Assembly: GCF_002005465.1 (NCBI RefSeq)
Contig: NZ_CP014691.1
Span: 2,824,001-2,888,000 of the forward strand
Length of the DNA stretch: 64,000 nucleotides
From: Neoasaia chiangmaiensis
Lineage (GTDB): Bacteria; Pseudomonadota; Alphaproteobacteria; Acetobacterales; Acetobacteraceae
Direction of reading: 5' to 3'
Both the position numbers and the translations under genes were made by a program. This document shows, one piece after another, positions 17,439 through 26,314 of the stretch (positions are counted from its first letter, which is position 1; each line of letters begins with the position of its first letter). The notes under the pieces are model-generated. The model searched no databases. It saw nothing but the letters and a program-made list of their open reading frames with translations, and was not told where the DNA came from.

Positions 17439-18599
17439 ATGCAAGAGATCCCGTTTGTATTGGCGAAAACCCCGGCAGCATCTTCTCTTGTTGATAAATT
17501 CCAGGAAGTTGAATTTTCCGGCATATATAGTAATTATGGCCCGAAGAATACACAGTTTGAAGCTGCTTTGCAGTCAAGACTGTTTGGCTCGCAAGGTTGC
17601 TGTCTGACTGTTTGCAATGCCACGATCGGCCTGATGACCGCGATGAAGCAGGCGGCCAGAAAGCGTCCGCGCACGTCGCCTTCACCTCGTTATGCCCTGA
17701 TGCCGGCATTCACTTTTGCCGCTGCGGCACATGCTGCTCTCTGGGCAGGGTTCACGCCGCTCTTCTGTGATATTGACGCGGGAAGCTGGGGCGCCTGTCC
17801 GCAGTCCGAGCGCCGCCTGATTGCGAAATACGGCAGTGATATCGATCTGATCGTGCCATACGCGACATTCGGCAACAACATCGATCTGGACCACTACGAA
17901 CGACTTCATCGTGAGACAGGTGCCGGCATTGTCGTTGATGCGGCGGCGTCCCTGGGGGCGATCGATGAACGTGGACGCGGCTTCGGTACGGGGTTCAGGC
18001 ATCCTGTCGTGTACTCGATGCATGCAACCAAGACATTCGGCGTCGGTGAGGGGGGCGTTATTTATTGTGCTGATCCCGATACGATCGCGACCTTGAGGAT
18101 AATGGGGAATTTCGGCTTCGGTGAGCCACGCTGCGCGACGATGCCCGGCCTGAATTCCAAGATGACCGAGATGACTGCGGTCGTGGCCCTCGAATGTCTC
18201 AAGACGATCAATGATGTTTCCGACAAGCGCGAGATGCTTGCCGATGCCTATCGCCGGTCGTTGATATCGGAATTCAAGCTGCAATCGCGCACCGGTCGAC
18301 GCACGGCGTATCAGTTCATGCCACTCCTGTTGCCGAAATGGGTATCGCGCGATGCCGTGCGGGCCTCATTGAGCGCGCAAGGCATTGGAACGGGAGCGTA
18401 TTTCTCTCCTCATCTGATGCAGCAGCCCTATTTCAGGGCGCAATGTGAAGCGGATGATCTGACGGTGACCGATGACGTCGGGGCGCGTATTCTTTCGTTG
18501 CCTTTGTGGACCGATATGACGACGTCCATCGTCGAGCGTGTCGTGACGGCATTGCATCAGTGCGTCCTGTCCAACCCCGCCGATCAGAGGGCTGCCTGA
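17439..18599 (+). CDS. DegT/DnrJ/EryC1/StrS-family PLP aminotransferase
   Basis: 386 residues, the normal length for sugar or cyclitol aminotransferases. Features: YGPKNTQFEAALQ near the N-terminus, a substrate loop at GCCLTVCNATIGL, the cofactor Asp in GIVVDAAASLGA, and the PLP lysine in MHATKTFGVGEGG (Lys198). The family usually aminates a keto-sugar, often nucleotide-linked, using Glu or Gln. No nucleotide-sugar genes are nearby, so the substrate is open. An AGGGG ribosome-binding site precedes the ATG. Its stop overlaps the next start (TGATG). The N-terminal codons are more AT-rich than the rest. Confidence 0.85.
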   Translation: MQEIPFVLAKTPAASSLVDKFQEVEFSGIYSNYGPKNTQFEAALQSRLFGSQGCCLTVCNATIGLMTAMKQAARKRPRTSPSPRYALMPAFTFAAAAHAALWAGFTPLFCDIDAGSWGACPQSERRLIAKYGSDIDLIVPYATFGNNIDLDHYERLHRETGAGIVVDAAASLGAIDERGRGFGTGFRHPVVYSMHATKTFGVGEGGVIYCADPDTIATLRIMGNFGFGEPRCATMPGLNSKMTEMTAVVALECLKTINDVSDKREMLADAYRRSLISEFKLQSRTGRRTAYQFMPLLLPKWVSRDAVRASLSAQGIGTGAYFSPHLMQQPYFRAQCEADDLTVTDDVGARILSLPLWTDMTTSIVERVVTALHQCVLSNPADQRAA

Positions 18600-19975
18600 T
18601 GAACGCGATCGAGACGTTGCGCCCGATGTCGAAAGGGACATACGGTCTGGTGATTGTCGGAGCCGGTCCGGCGGGGCTTGCGCCGCTTCTGGCGGCCGCG
18701 AAGGCGGGATCGCTGGGCGAAGTGCTGGAACGGGGCGTTTTTCTGGTCGATCGGGCAGCCCATGCCGGTGCCGGTCGTATTGGCAACTACATTATTCGCT
18801 CCGACAGTTCTGCCGAGACATTCGTGTCCTGCGTGCGTGATTGCCCCGTACCCGAGCTGGCTGCCCTTGCCGAGACGGAGATCGCACGTGATATCGCGGA
18901 AAAAGGCGCGGGGTGCATTCCTCTGGAGCAAGCCGGGCGCTTTCTGGCGATGGTGGGGCGCGTGCTTGCCGATCTGATTGCGGCATCGCCTCGGGGACGG
19001 GTTGCGCTCCGCACCGAAGTGCGTGAATTGCAGAAACAACCGGATGGTAGCTGGATTGCCACTCTTGAAAGCCATGCAGGGGACCGGCGCGAGCATGTGC
19101 GGTGCCTGACGGCGCTGGTGGCGACCGGGGCCAATCAGGATCGCGAGCGCCTGCGCCATATTCCGGTCGGGGGCAGGCCGTTGCTGCCGGCTTGCGACGC
19201 GCGGCTGGTGCAGTCGGACGAGTTCCTCAGTCATGACGGTTTCCGTCGCGCCATGGCGCGGCTGGCAGGGAAGGAAACGCCCCGTATCGCCATCGTTGGC
19301 GGTTCGACCAGCGCGATGTCCTGCGCGAAATATGCCCTGGAGGCATTGGGCGACAGGGCGATGCCTGGCGCCATTACGCTACTGCATCGGCGCCCGCTCT
19401 CGGTCTTCTATCATAGCCGAGAGGCGGCAGCGGCCGACGGTTATGAAGCATTCGACGATGATGACATCTGTCCCGTCAGCGGGTTCGTTCATCGCTTCGG
19501 TGGTTTTCGTTTCGACTCGCGCGAATTAATCAAGCAGATACTGGGGATCAATGTTGCGGCGGTGGAGAAACGGATCGTCTGTCAGCGTATCGTGGACGGA
19601 ACGGATCACGCCGTCCGGGAGACACTGGAGCAGGCGGATCTGGTGATTGCGTGCCTGGGTTATCGTCCCGCCGGTGTCGCGCTGCGTGACGTCGACGGAT
19701 TGCCGATTACCTTGCGGTCGGAAGTGGCCGATGCGCCGATGGTCAATCCCGCTTGCGGTCTGCTGGACAGCGATGGCGTGGAAATCGGCGGTCTGTATGG
19801 CATCGGTCTGGCGGCGGGCTATCGGCCTCCGCCGGAAATGGGGGGAGAGCGCAGTTTCTCGGGGCAGGTCAACGGTTTGTGGCTGTGGCAAAACGACGTC
19901 GGACGCCTTGCGATCACGCGCGTTCTGACGACGATACGCCGCTTCGATCATGCGAGTAGGTCCGTTGCCGCCTGA
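18599..19975 (+). CDS. FAD/NAD(P)H-dependent oxidoreductase, N-hydroxylase-like
   Basis: 458 residues. FAD-binding GAGPAG is at 21-26, a second dinucleotide loop IAIVGGSTSAMS at about 229-240, and the C-terminal motif ACLGYRPAG near 350. This layout is that of class B flavin monooxygenases and of the ornithine/lysine N-hydroxylase (SidA/IucD/PvdA) group, although the match is by motif only. No membrane segments. It is coupled to the aminotransferase by a TGATG junction and followed by the methyltransferase. A plausible role is oxidation of the amine made by the aminotransferase; this is inference. Confidence 0.75.
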   Translation: MNAIETLRPMSKGTYGLVIVGAGPAGLAPLLAAAKAGSLGEVLERGVFLVDRAAHAGAGRIGNYIIRSDSSAETFVSCVRDCPVPELAALAETEIARDIAEKGAGCIPLEQAGRFLAMVGRVLADLIAASPRGRVALRTEVRELQKQPDGSWIATLESHAGDRREHVRCLTALVATGANQDRERLRHIPVGGRPLLPACDARLVQSDEFLSHDGFRRAMARLAGKETPRIAIVGGSTSAMSCAKYALEALGDRAMPGAITLLHRRPLSVFYHSREAAAADGYEAFDDDDICPVSGFVHRFGGFRFDSRELIKQILGINVAAVEKRIVCQRIVDGTDHAVRETLEQADLVIACLGYRPAGVALRDVDGLPITLRSEVADAPMVNPACGLLDSDGVEIGGLYGIGLAAGYRPPPEMGGERSFSGQVNGLWLWQNDVGRLAITRVLTTIRRFDHASRSVAA

Positions 19976-20750
19976 TATCTCCCAGCAAATGGCCTATTCG
20001 GCGGCGGCTTGTCCGTTCGACTCGAGCTTCGAGACGAACCTCTGCCGCAAGGCCTACGACATTCTTGGCTGGCATATTGTCAGCCAACTGGCCTTGCCGC
20101 CGCGTGCGCGTGTGGTCGATGCGGGGTGTGGAACGGGTCGCTGGAGCGCTCGCTTCCTGAAGCGGGGTCACAACGTCACGGGGATCGAAAACGCGCCCGG
20201 GATGATTCAACGTCTGCACGACAGGGCGTTCGGTCCTGCTTTCATCTTATGCGAAAGCGACATGGAAACAGCCCGGATCGGCGATTCAGAAGCCGATCTC
20301 GTCATCGCCATTGGTTCGTTGCAATATTGTGACAATCAGGCACGCGTCATTCGACGGTTTTTTGATTGGCTTCGTCCCGGCGGGCAGGTGGCGATCATGG
20401 TGGATTCGCTCGGTGCGTTGGTCTCGGAGTGTATCCAGAAAGGCAAGGCCGAGGACGCGCTGAGATTCCTGCGCACCCGGCAGGGGTCCTACACAATGGA
20501 TCACGTCGTCACGCCGCTTCATCTCTACGATCGATCGGAATTATGCGGCGAGTTTCTGGCGGCTGGCTTCGAGGACGTGGCGTGCACGGGGCTGGTGGTC
20601 AGCGCGGCCGCGCTGGGGCGGGAGGGCTGCTCGATCGCCATGCGTGAAAACGAGGCGGCCTTCCTGGCATGGGATGCGGCGCTGGCGGAAGATCCGTTCA
20701 TGGCCGATAGCGGCCTGCATCTGATGCTGACCGCCCGTCGGCCGGGCTGA
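19950..20750 (+). CDS. Class I SAM-dependent methyltransferase
   Basis: 266 residues. Motif I VVDAGCGTGRW is at 55-65, the acidic residue after strand 2 lies in VTGIENAPGM, and the motif IV region reads DLVIAIGSLQYCD. The fold is a small-molecule methyltransferase; no residue identifies N-, O- or C-methylation. The ATG at 19950 gives a 26-base overlap with the oxidoreductase gene; an ATG at 19989 would give a 13-base gap and also fits. It is the last gene of the cluster, ending 8 bases before the convergent putA stop. Confidence 0.82.
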   Translation: MRVGPLPPDISQQMAYSAAACPFDSSFETNLCRKAYDILGWHIVSQLALPPRARVVDAGCGTGRWSARFLKRGHNVTGIENAPGMIQRLHDRAFGPAFILCESDMETARIGDSEADLVIAIGSLQYCDNQARVIRRFFDWLRPGGQVAIMVDSLGALVSECIQKGKAEDALRFLRTRQGSYTMDHVVTPLHLYDRSELCGEFLAAGFEDVACTGLVVSAAALGREGCSIAMRENEAAFLAWDAALAEDPFMADSGLHLMLTARRPG

Positions 20751-20758
20751 ATTTCGGC

Positions 20759-23700
20759 TCAGGACACCGCCATCAGGGCCGCATCGCCACCCACCGCGGC
20801 GGTGTTGGTCGTGACAACCCGCTCCTCCAGCAACCACTCCGGGCGCGTGCCCTCGATCATGTAAATCGGCACCACACGGCCTTCGCGTGCCGTGACGGTT
20901 GCCGCTACCTGTTCGGCGGTGGGGGAATGCGGCTCCATCAGGATCGCAGCGCATTCGGGGATCGCGCCCGGATCGATCCGCTGGATATGCGACACCAGCG
21001 AGGGCGGCAGGCGTGTCATCCATTCCACCGCGGCATCGGGGGCTGCCACGAGTGCTGTGTTGCCGGCAGCAAGCGCGATGCCAACGGCGTCCAGAACGGC
21101 TGGCCAGCTATCCGCCGCGCAGATGACCGGACCGCGCGGGATCAGCGTGTGTACGTTTGTCTCGCCGACCGGGCCGGGCAGTGTGAGTGAGGCGCCACAC
21201 AATGCGTGGCCGATCGCATCGCGCGCGCGGCGGGCAGCGGATGGCTCCCGCGTTTCCAGGAAGGCCAGTAATGAGCGCGCCGTCGCCGGAACGCTGCCGG
21301 GAACGAGCGGCGAATAGGCAGGGCATGCCGATAGCAGGCGACGAAGCGTCAGTGGGCCGCCCGCTTTGGGACCGGTTCCGGACAAGCCATTGCCGCCGAA
21401 TGGCTGGGAGCCGACCACGGCACCGATCATGTTGCGATTGACGTAGAGATTGCCGGCGTTGATCCGCGAGCAAACGCGCTCGATGGTCGAGCGGACGCGG
21501 CTGTGCACGCCGAACGTCAGGCCGTAACCGGTGGCATTGACCGCATCGACCACGCCGTCGAGTTCCGACCGTGCAAAGCGACGCACATGCAGGACAGGGC
21601 CGAAAACCTCCCCGCCGATATCGGCCACGCGTCCGATCTCGATCAGCGTCGGCGCAATGAAATGACCGCGCACGCAGTCCGGCGAGAGTTCCGTGTGCCA
21701 GATCTTGCGTCCGGCACGGCGCATCCGGTCGATATGGTCGTCAATGCGGGCCTGAGCCTCGGCGGAGATGACGGGGCCGATATCCGTCTCGAGCAGGGCC
21801 GGATTGCCGACGCGCAGTTCGCGCATGGCGCCGCAGAGCATGGTCAGCAGGCGGTCGGCACATTCTTCCTGCACGAGGAGTACGCGCAGGGCGGAGCAGC
21901 GTTGTCCGGCACTGTCGAACGCGGAAGCGATGATATCGGCGACAGCCTGTTCCGGGAGTGCCGAGGAATCCACGATCATCGCGTTCTGGCCGCCGGTTTC
22001 GGCGACCAGCGGTACGGGCTGTCCGTTGCGGCCGATACGACCGAACAGCTGGCGGCTGATGAGTTTGGCCACAGCCGAGGAGCCGGTGAACATCACGCCG
22101 TCCACGCGCGGGTCTTCAACCAGCGCCGCGCCGACCGTGCCGTCGCCGGGCAGGAATTGCAGCGCGTCGGGCGGAATACCGGCTTCGTGCAGGAGTTCTA
22201 CCGCACGCGCGGCGATCAGCGGCGTTTCCTCGGCGGGCTTGGCGATTACATTGTTGCCGGCAGCCAGTGCGGCGGCGATCTGCCCGATGAAAATGGCGAG
22301 CGGGAAATTCCATGGGCTGATGCAGACGATCGTCCCAAGCGGCGTGTGTGTGGCGTTGTCGAATGTTGCCCGGATCTGGGCCGCGTAGAACCGAAGGAAA
22401 TCGACGGCTTCGCGCAGTTCGGCGATGGCATTCGGGAAGCTTTTGCCCGCCTCGCGGACGATCAGGCCGAGCAGTTCGTAATCAGCGCCTTCCAGCAGGT
22501 CGGCGGCGCGCTCGAGCGGGGTGGCGCGTTCGTCCGGCGTGCGTCCGGCCCAAATGGGTGAGGTCGCGGCGCGGTCGAGTGCGGCGAGAATGTCGGCGGG
22601 CGTCGCGTCGATCACCTCGCCGATATGGTCTTCGCCGATGGCCGGGTTATGAACCACCCGTCCGCGCCGGGGGGAAGTGGCTGCCGGGGTGACGGTCGGC
22701 GCGGCACGATAGTGGCGGGGCGTGGACAGGGTCGCGCTGAGTGCGCGGATTGTAGGCTCGTCCGTCAGATCGATGCCCAGCGCGTTGCGCCGTTCCGGCC
22801 CGAATAATTGAGGAGGGCGCGCGATATGCTCGTTGGCGCTGCCCGGGAGCGCTGCGGCGTGCGCGGTGTCGATCGGGTCATCGATCAGACGTTCGATCGG
22901 CATGTTGGCGTCGGCGGCCTGATTGACGAAGGACGAGTTGGCGCCGTTTTCCAGCAGACGGCGCACCAGATACGCCAGAAGTGTTTCGTAGGCACCGACG
23001 GGCGCATAGATTCGACAAGGGACATTCAATCCCTGTTTCGAAACGACAGGCTGATAGGTCGTTTCGCCCATGCCATGGAGGCACTGGAACTCATATCGGC
23101 CCGGAGAGTGCGGTCCGGCAAGCGCATGGATCGTCGCGATCGTGCGTGCGTTGTGGGTCGCGAATTGTGGATAGATATAATCCGGCGCGTCGAGCAACTG
23201 GCGCGCGCAGGCGATATAGCTGATATCCGTATGATGTTTCCGCGTGAAAACGGGGAAGTCGTCCTGTCCCTCGACCTGCGCCCGCTTGATCTCACTATCC
23301 CAATAGGCGCCCTTGACCAGTCGCACCATCAGACGATGACCCGTGCGTGCGCCCAGGGCAATCAGCCATTCCAGAACGCGTGGTGCGCGTTTGCCGTAGG
23401 CCTGCACCACGAAGCCGATGCCGTTCCAGCCGGCCAGTTCGGGCGCTTCGCAGAGGGATTGAAGCAGGTCGAGCGAGAGTTCGAGCCGTTCGCTTTCCTC
23501 GGCATCGATATTCAGCCCGATGTTCAACTGCCTCGCACGGACGGCAAGGGCCTTCAGGATCGGGGCCAGTTCCGTCATCACGCGCGCCCGCTGCGCGCGG
23601 CTGTAACGCGGGTGCAGGGCGGAGAGCTTGATGGACAGGCCGGGGCGTTCGTAAAGTGTATCCCCCCGCGCGTGCCTGCCGAGGGCTTCGAGCGCGTCGA

Positions 23701-24361
23701 TATAATCCTGACGGAAGCGCGCGGCGTCGGCGGCGGTCAGCGCCGCTTCGCCGAGCATGTCGTATGAATAGGTGAAGCCTTCATGCTCGCGCGTACTGCT
23801 GTGACGGAGCGCCTGCGCGATCGTCTCCCCGATGACGAACTGGCCACCCATCATGCGGATCGCACGGTTGATTCCCTGTCGGACGAAAGGCGCGCTTCCT
23901 TTCGCGACAAGGCCGCGCAGGCCGTTCGGCGAGGCCGACAGACGGCTCGTGAGCGACATGCCCCAGGCGGCGGCGTTCACCAGCGTGGGTTGATTGCGCC
24001 CGATATAATCGCTCCATGTATTGCGTCCGATCTGATCGCGGATAAGGGCGTCGCGTGTGGCGGCGTCCGGAATACGCAGGAGCGCCTCGGCCAGGCACAT
24101 CAACGCCACGCCTTCCTCCGAACCGAGGGAGAACGTCTGCATCAAAGCCTCGACGCCATTGCCCGCGCCGCGCGTGCGGAGATTCTGCGCCAGCATCAGC
24201 GCGGTGGCGTCGGCCTCGGCGGTTTGCCGTGGCGTCAGCTTGGCGGTTTCGAGAAGCGCTGCCATGCATTGTGGCTCCGGCAGGCGCCGTGCCTGGGAAA
24301 TGGCGTCCCGAAGGGCGCACGGCTCCGGCTGCGAGGCGAGTAAACCGGCGAAAACGTTCAT
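20759..24361 (-). CDS. putA: Bifunctional proline dehydrogenase / L-glutamate-gamma-semialdehyde dehydrogenase
   Basis: Oxidises proline to glutamate in two steps. It has 1200 residues. The FAD-dependent proline dehydrogenase barrel (DTLYERPGLSIKLSALHPRY, then MVRLVKGAYWDSEIKRAQ) lies at about 170-490. The aldehyde dehydrogenase part at about 560-1050 has CISPWNFPLAIF, general base VAETGGQNAM and nucleophile Cys in SAGQRCSALR. A degenerate C-terminal ALDH-like domain follows, as in long PutA types. There is no N-terminal ribbon-helix-helix domain, so it is not the trifunctional autoregulatory form. GAGAAG precedes the ATG. Confidence 0.95.
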   Translation of the reverse strand: MNVFAGLLASQPEPCALRDAISQARRLPEPQCMAALLETAKLTPRQTAEADATALMLAQNLRTRGAGNGVEALMQTFSLGSEEGVALMCLAEALLRIPDAATRDALIRDQIGRNTWSDYIGRNQPTLVNAAAWGMSLTSRLSASPNGLRGLVAKGSAPFVRQGINRAIRMMGGQFVIGETIAQALRHSSTREHEGFTYSYDMLGEAALTAADAARFRQDYIDALEALGRHARGDTLYERPGLSIKLSALHPRYSRAQRARVMTELAPILKALAVRARQLNIGLNIDAEESERLELSLDLLQSLCEAPELAGWNGIGFVVQAYGKRAPRVLEWLIALGARTGHRLMVRLVKGAYWDSEIKRAQVEGQDDFPVFTRKHHTDISYIACARQLLDAPDYIYPQFATHNARTIATIHALAGPHSPGRYEFQCLHGMGETTYQPVVSKQGLNVPCRIYAPVGAYETLLAYLVRRLLENGANSSFVNQAADANMPIERLIDDPIDTAHAAALPGSANEHIARPPQLFGPERRNALGIDLTDEPTIRALSATLSTPRHYRAAPTVTPAATSPRRGRVVHNPAIGEDHIGEVIDATPADILAALDRAATSPIWAGRTPDERATPLERAADLLEGADYELLGLIVREAGKSFPNAIAELREAVDFLRFYAAQIRATFDNATHTPLGTIVCISPWNFPLAIFIGQIAAALAAGNNVIAKPAEETPLIAARAVELLHEAGIPPDALQFLPGDGTVGAALVEDPRVDGVMFTGSSAVAKLISRQLFGRIGRNGQPVPLVAETGGQNAMIVDSSALPEQAVADIIASAFDSAGQRCSALRVLLVQEECADRLLTMLCGAMRELRVGNPALLETDIGPVISAEAQARIDDHIDRMRRAGRKIWHTELSPDCVRGHFIAPTLIEIGRVADIGGEVFGPVLHVRRFARSELDGVVDAVNATGYGLTFGVHSRVRSTIERVCSRINAGNLYVNRNMIGAVVGSQPFGGNGLSGTGPKAGGPLTLRRLLSACPAYSPLVPGSVPATARSLLAFLETREPSAARRARDAIGHALCGASLTLPGPVGETNVHTLIPRGPVICAADSWPAVLDAVGIALAAGNTALVAAPDAAVEWMTRLPPSLVSHIQRIDPGAIPECAAILMEPHSPTAEQVAATVTAREGRVVPIYMIEGTRPEWLLEERVVTTNTAAVGGDAALMAVS

Positions 24362-24547
24362 GGCTTCTCAGAAAAAAAATACGAGGAGGGCGCAGGCATA
24401 TCGAAACACGCCTGCATGTCTTGCGATGTAGAGGATCGTCGCCGGTTTGAAAATCAGCGCGGCATGGGCAACGATCATTATGACGGCATTTTTCGATTAA
24501 GAGTTATTTAAGCCGGGCCCGGCATACTGCCCTTTCGATGGGAAAAG

Positions 24548-26314
24548 GTGGGAAGGGCTCGCGTGCGCAATCCTCATGACTGTAGCGTTACCAATGCGTC
24601 TGACCGGGATGCGATGCGACATCAGGCACGCTGCCACCTTGCCGCCCGGGAGTTCGTTGCGGCGCGTCGCATGGCCGTGCGCGTTCTTGCATACGATCCC
24701 GAAGACCGGGAGAGTTTGTCGATCCTGGGCGAAGCACATATGAAGGCCGGAAAGCCTGTCCAGGCATACGCGCCGTTGAAGCGTCGGCTGCGGCTGAAAG
24801 ATGACTTCCCGATCCGTTTGCTGTTCATCGCATGTCTCGAGCTTTTGAAGCGCGGGGAGGAAGCGACTGCAGAGCGGCAAAGGGCACTGGAGACGTTGCC
24901 ATCGGCAGGTCATGCGCATTTCCTGTTGGGTATGCTCTTCGAATCCGCCGGCGATCAGCATCAGGCAGAGAGGCTGTATCGAGGCAGTCTCGAGATCGCG
25001 CCGTCAGTCGCAGCGGTCCAGCATCGGCTGGGATGCCTGCTTGTCGTTCAGGGGCATCTCGCTTCCGGCATCGACTATCTTCGGCAGGCCATCGAAAACG
25101 ATCCGACCCGTGCGCTGTACCTTGTCGATCTCAGTTCCGCGCTGGCCGGGCTGGGCGATTTCGATGCGGCGCGCGGCGCTGCGGAGAAAGCGCTCGCAAT
25201 GGGCCCCGAGACGCACGCGGCGTTGCACAATCTCGGCCATGCCATGCTGAATCTGGACCGGGCAGCCGACGCGATCGGGATTTTCGATCAGGCGCTACGG
25301 CATGACGCCGAGCATCCGGCGACACGGTTTTCCCGTGCAACCGCATTTCTGAAGGCTGGTCGGTACGAAGAGGGGTGGCGGGAATATGAGTGGCGCTGGC
25401 GCGACTGCCAGCGACCGCGTAACGATATCAATGCGCCGATATGGTCAGGGGAGGACTTGTCGGGACGCCGCATCCTGCTGCATGCCGAGCAAGGCTATGG
25501 TGACACGCTGCAATTCGTGCGGCTGGCGTCCACGGTCGCGGCGCTGGGTGCCGAGGTCACGCTTCAGGTGCCTCAACCGCTCGTGCGTTTGCTAAGTGAT
25601 GTGGTCGGCGTCACGCATGTTGTATCGGCGCTGACGCCCTGGATGACATTCGATTTTCATTGCCCGCTGGCGAGTTTGCCGCTTCGCGTCGGATTGACTG
25701 TCGCTTCCGTTCCTGACGCATCTTATTTGAGCGTGCCGCTTACTGAGCGTGTCCGGCAGGGAAACGCGGTCCGAAACCATATGGCAGGCAATGCCGCATG
25801 GCCCGATCTGATCGTCGGACTCGTCTGGGCAGGCGATCCGCGCCCGGGTCAGGCGCGGGCGCACATCATCGACCGCCGTCGGTCGGTCGATCTTGCCAGA
25901 TTGGCGCCATTGTTCACCGTTCCCGGCGTGCGTTTCGCAGGTTTTCAGTTAGGTGCGGCGCGGGAACAAATTGAGACGTCGGGACTTCCGGTCGTGGACG
26001 TGACCGATGGAATTCTGGACTTTGCCGATACGGCCGCACGTCTGTCGGGCATCGACCTGTTGATTGCCGTCGATACGTCGATCGTCCATCTTGCGGGCGG
26101 GCTGGGCATGCCGGTCTGGATGATATCCCGCTTCGACAATTGCTGGCGGTGGATGGAAAACAGAAGCGACACTCCCTGGTATCCTGGAATGCGCATTTTG
26201 CGACAGTCGCAACCGGGTGATTGGGACAGCGTCATCGAGGAGGCGCGAGAGCTTCTGACGCAGTTCTCACAAATCTATCATGCTTCCGCACCGGCGAAGT
26301 CCCGCGTGGCATGA
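24548..26314 (+). CDS. TPR protein with C-terminal glycosyltransferase-like domain
   Basis: 588 residues. Residues 20-290 are tetratricopeptide repeats (for example FLLGMLFESAGDQHQAERLY, ALHNLGHAMLNLDRAADAIG). The C-terminal half has the family features EQGYGDTLQFVRLA, GLVWAGDPRP, SGIDLLIAVDTSIVHLAGGL and RFDNCWRW, a GT-B-like fold seen in many alphaproteobacterial TPR glycosyltransferases. No membrane segment. Starts are GTG at 24548 or GTG at 24563; the latter has GGGAAGGG at good spacing. A link to flagellin glycosylation is suggested by the flagellin gene 2.8 kb away but not shown. Confidence 0.8.
   Translation: MGRARVRNPHDCSVTNASDRDAMRHQARCHLAAREFVAARRMAVRVLAYDPEDRESLSILGEAHMKAGKPVQAYAPLKRRLRLKDDFPIRLLFIACLELLKRGEEATAERQRALETLPSAGHAHFLLGMLFESAGDQHQAERLYRGSLEIAPSVAAVQHRLGCLLVVQGHLASGIDYLRQAIENDPTRALYLVDLSSALAGLGDFDAARGAAEKALAMGPETHAALHNLGHAMLNLDRAADAIGIFDQALRHDAEHPATRFSRATAFLKAGRYEEGWREYEWRWRDCQRPRNDINAPIWSGEDLSGRRILLHAEQGYGDTLQFVRLASTVAALGAEVTLQVPQPLVRLLSDVVGVTHVVSALTPWMTFDFHCPLASLPLRVGLTVASVPDASYLSVPLTERVRQGNAVRNHMAGNAAWPDLIVGLVWAGDPRPGQARAHIIDRRRSVDLARLAPLFTVPGVRFAGFQLGAAREQIETSGLPVVDVTDGILDFADTAARLSGIDLLIAVDTSIVHLAGGLGMPVWMISRFDNCWRWMENRSDTPWYPGMRILRQSQPGDWDSVIEEARELLTQFSQIYHASAPAKSRVA

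Noticed and set aside
24511-24522. GCCGGGCCCGGC palindrome before the TPR gene
   Set aside because: A 12-bp GC-only palindrome is expected by chance in this composition and has no partner site.
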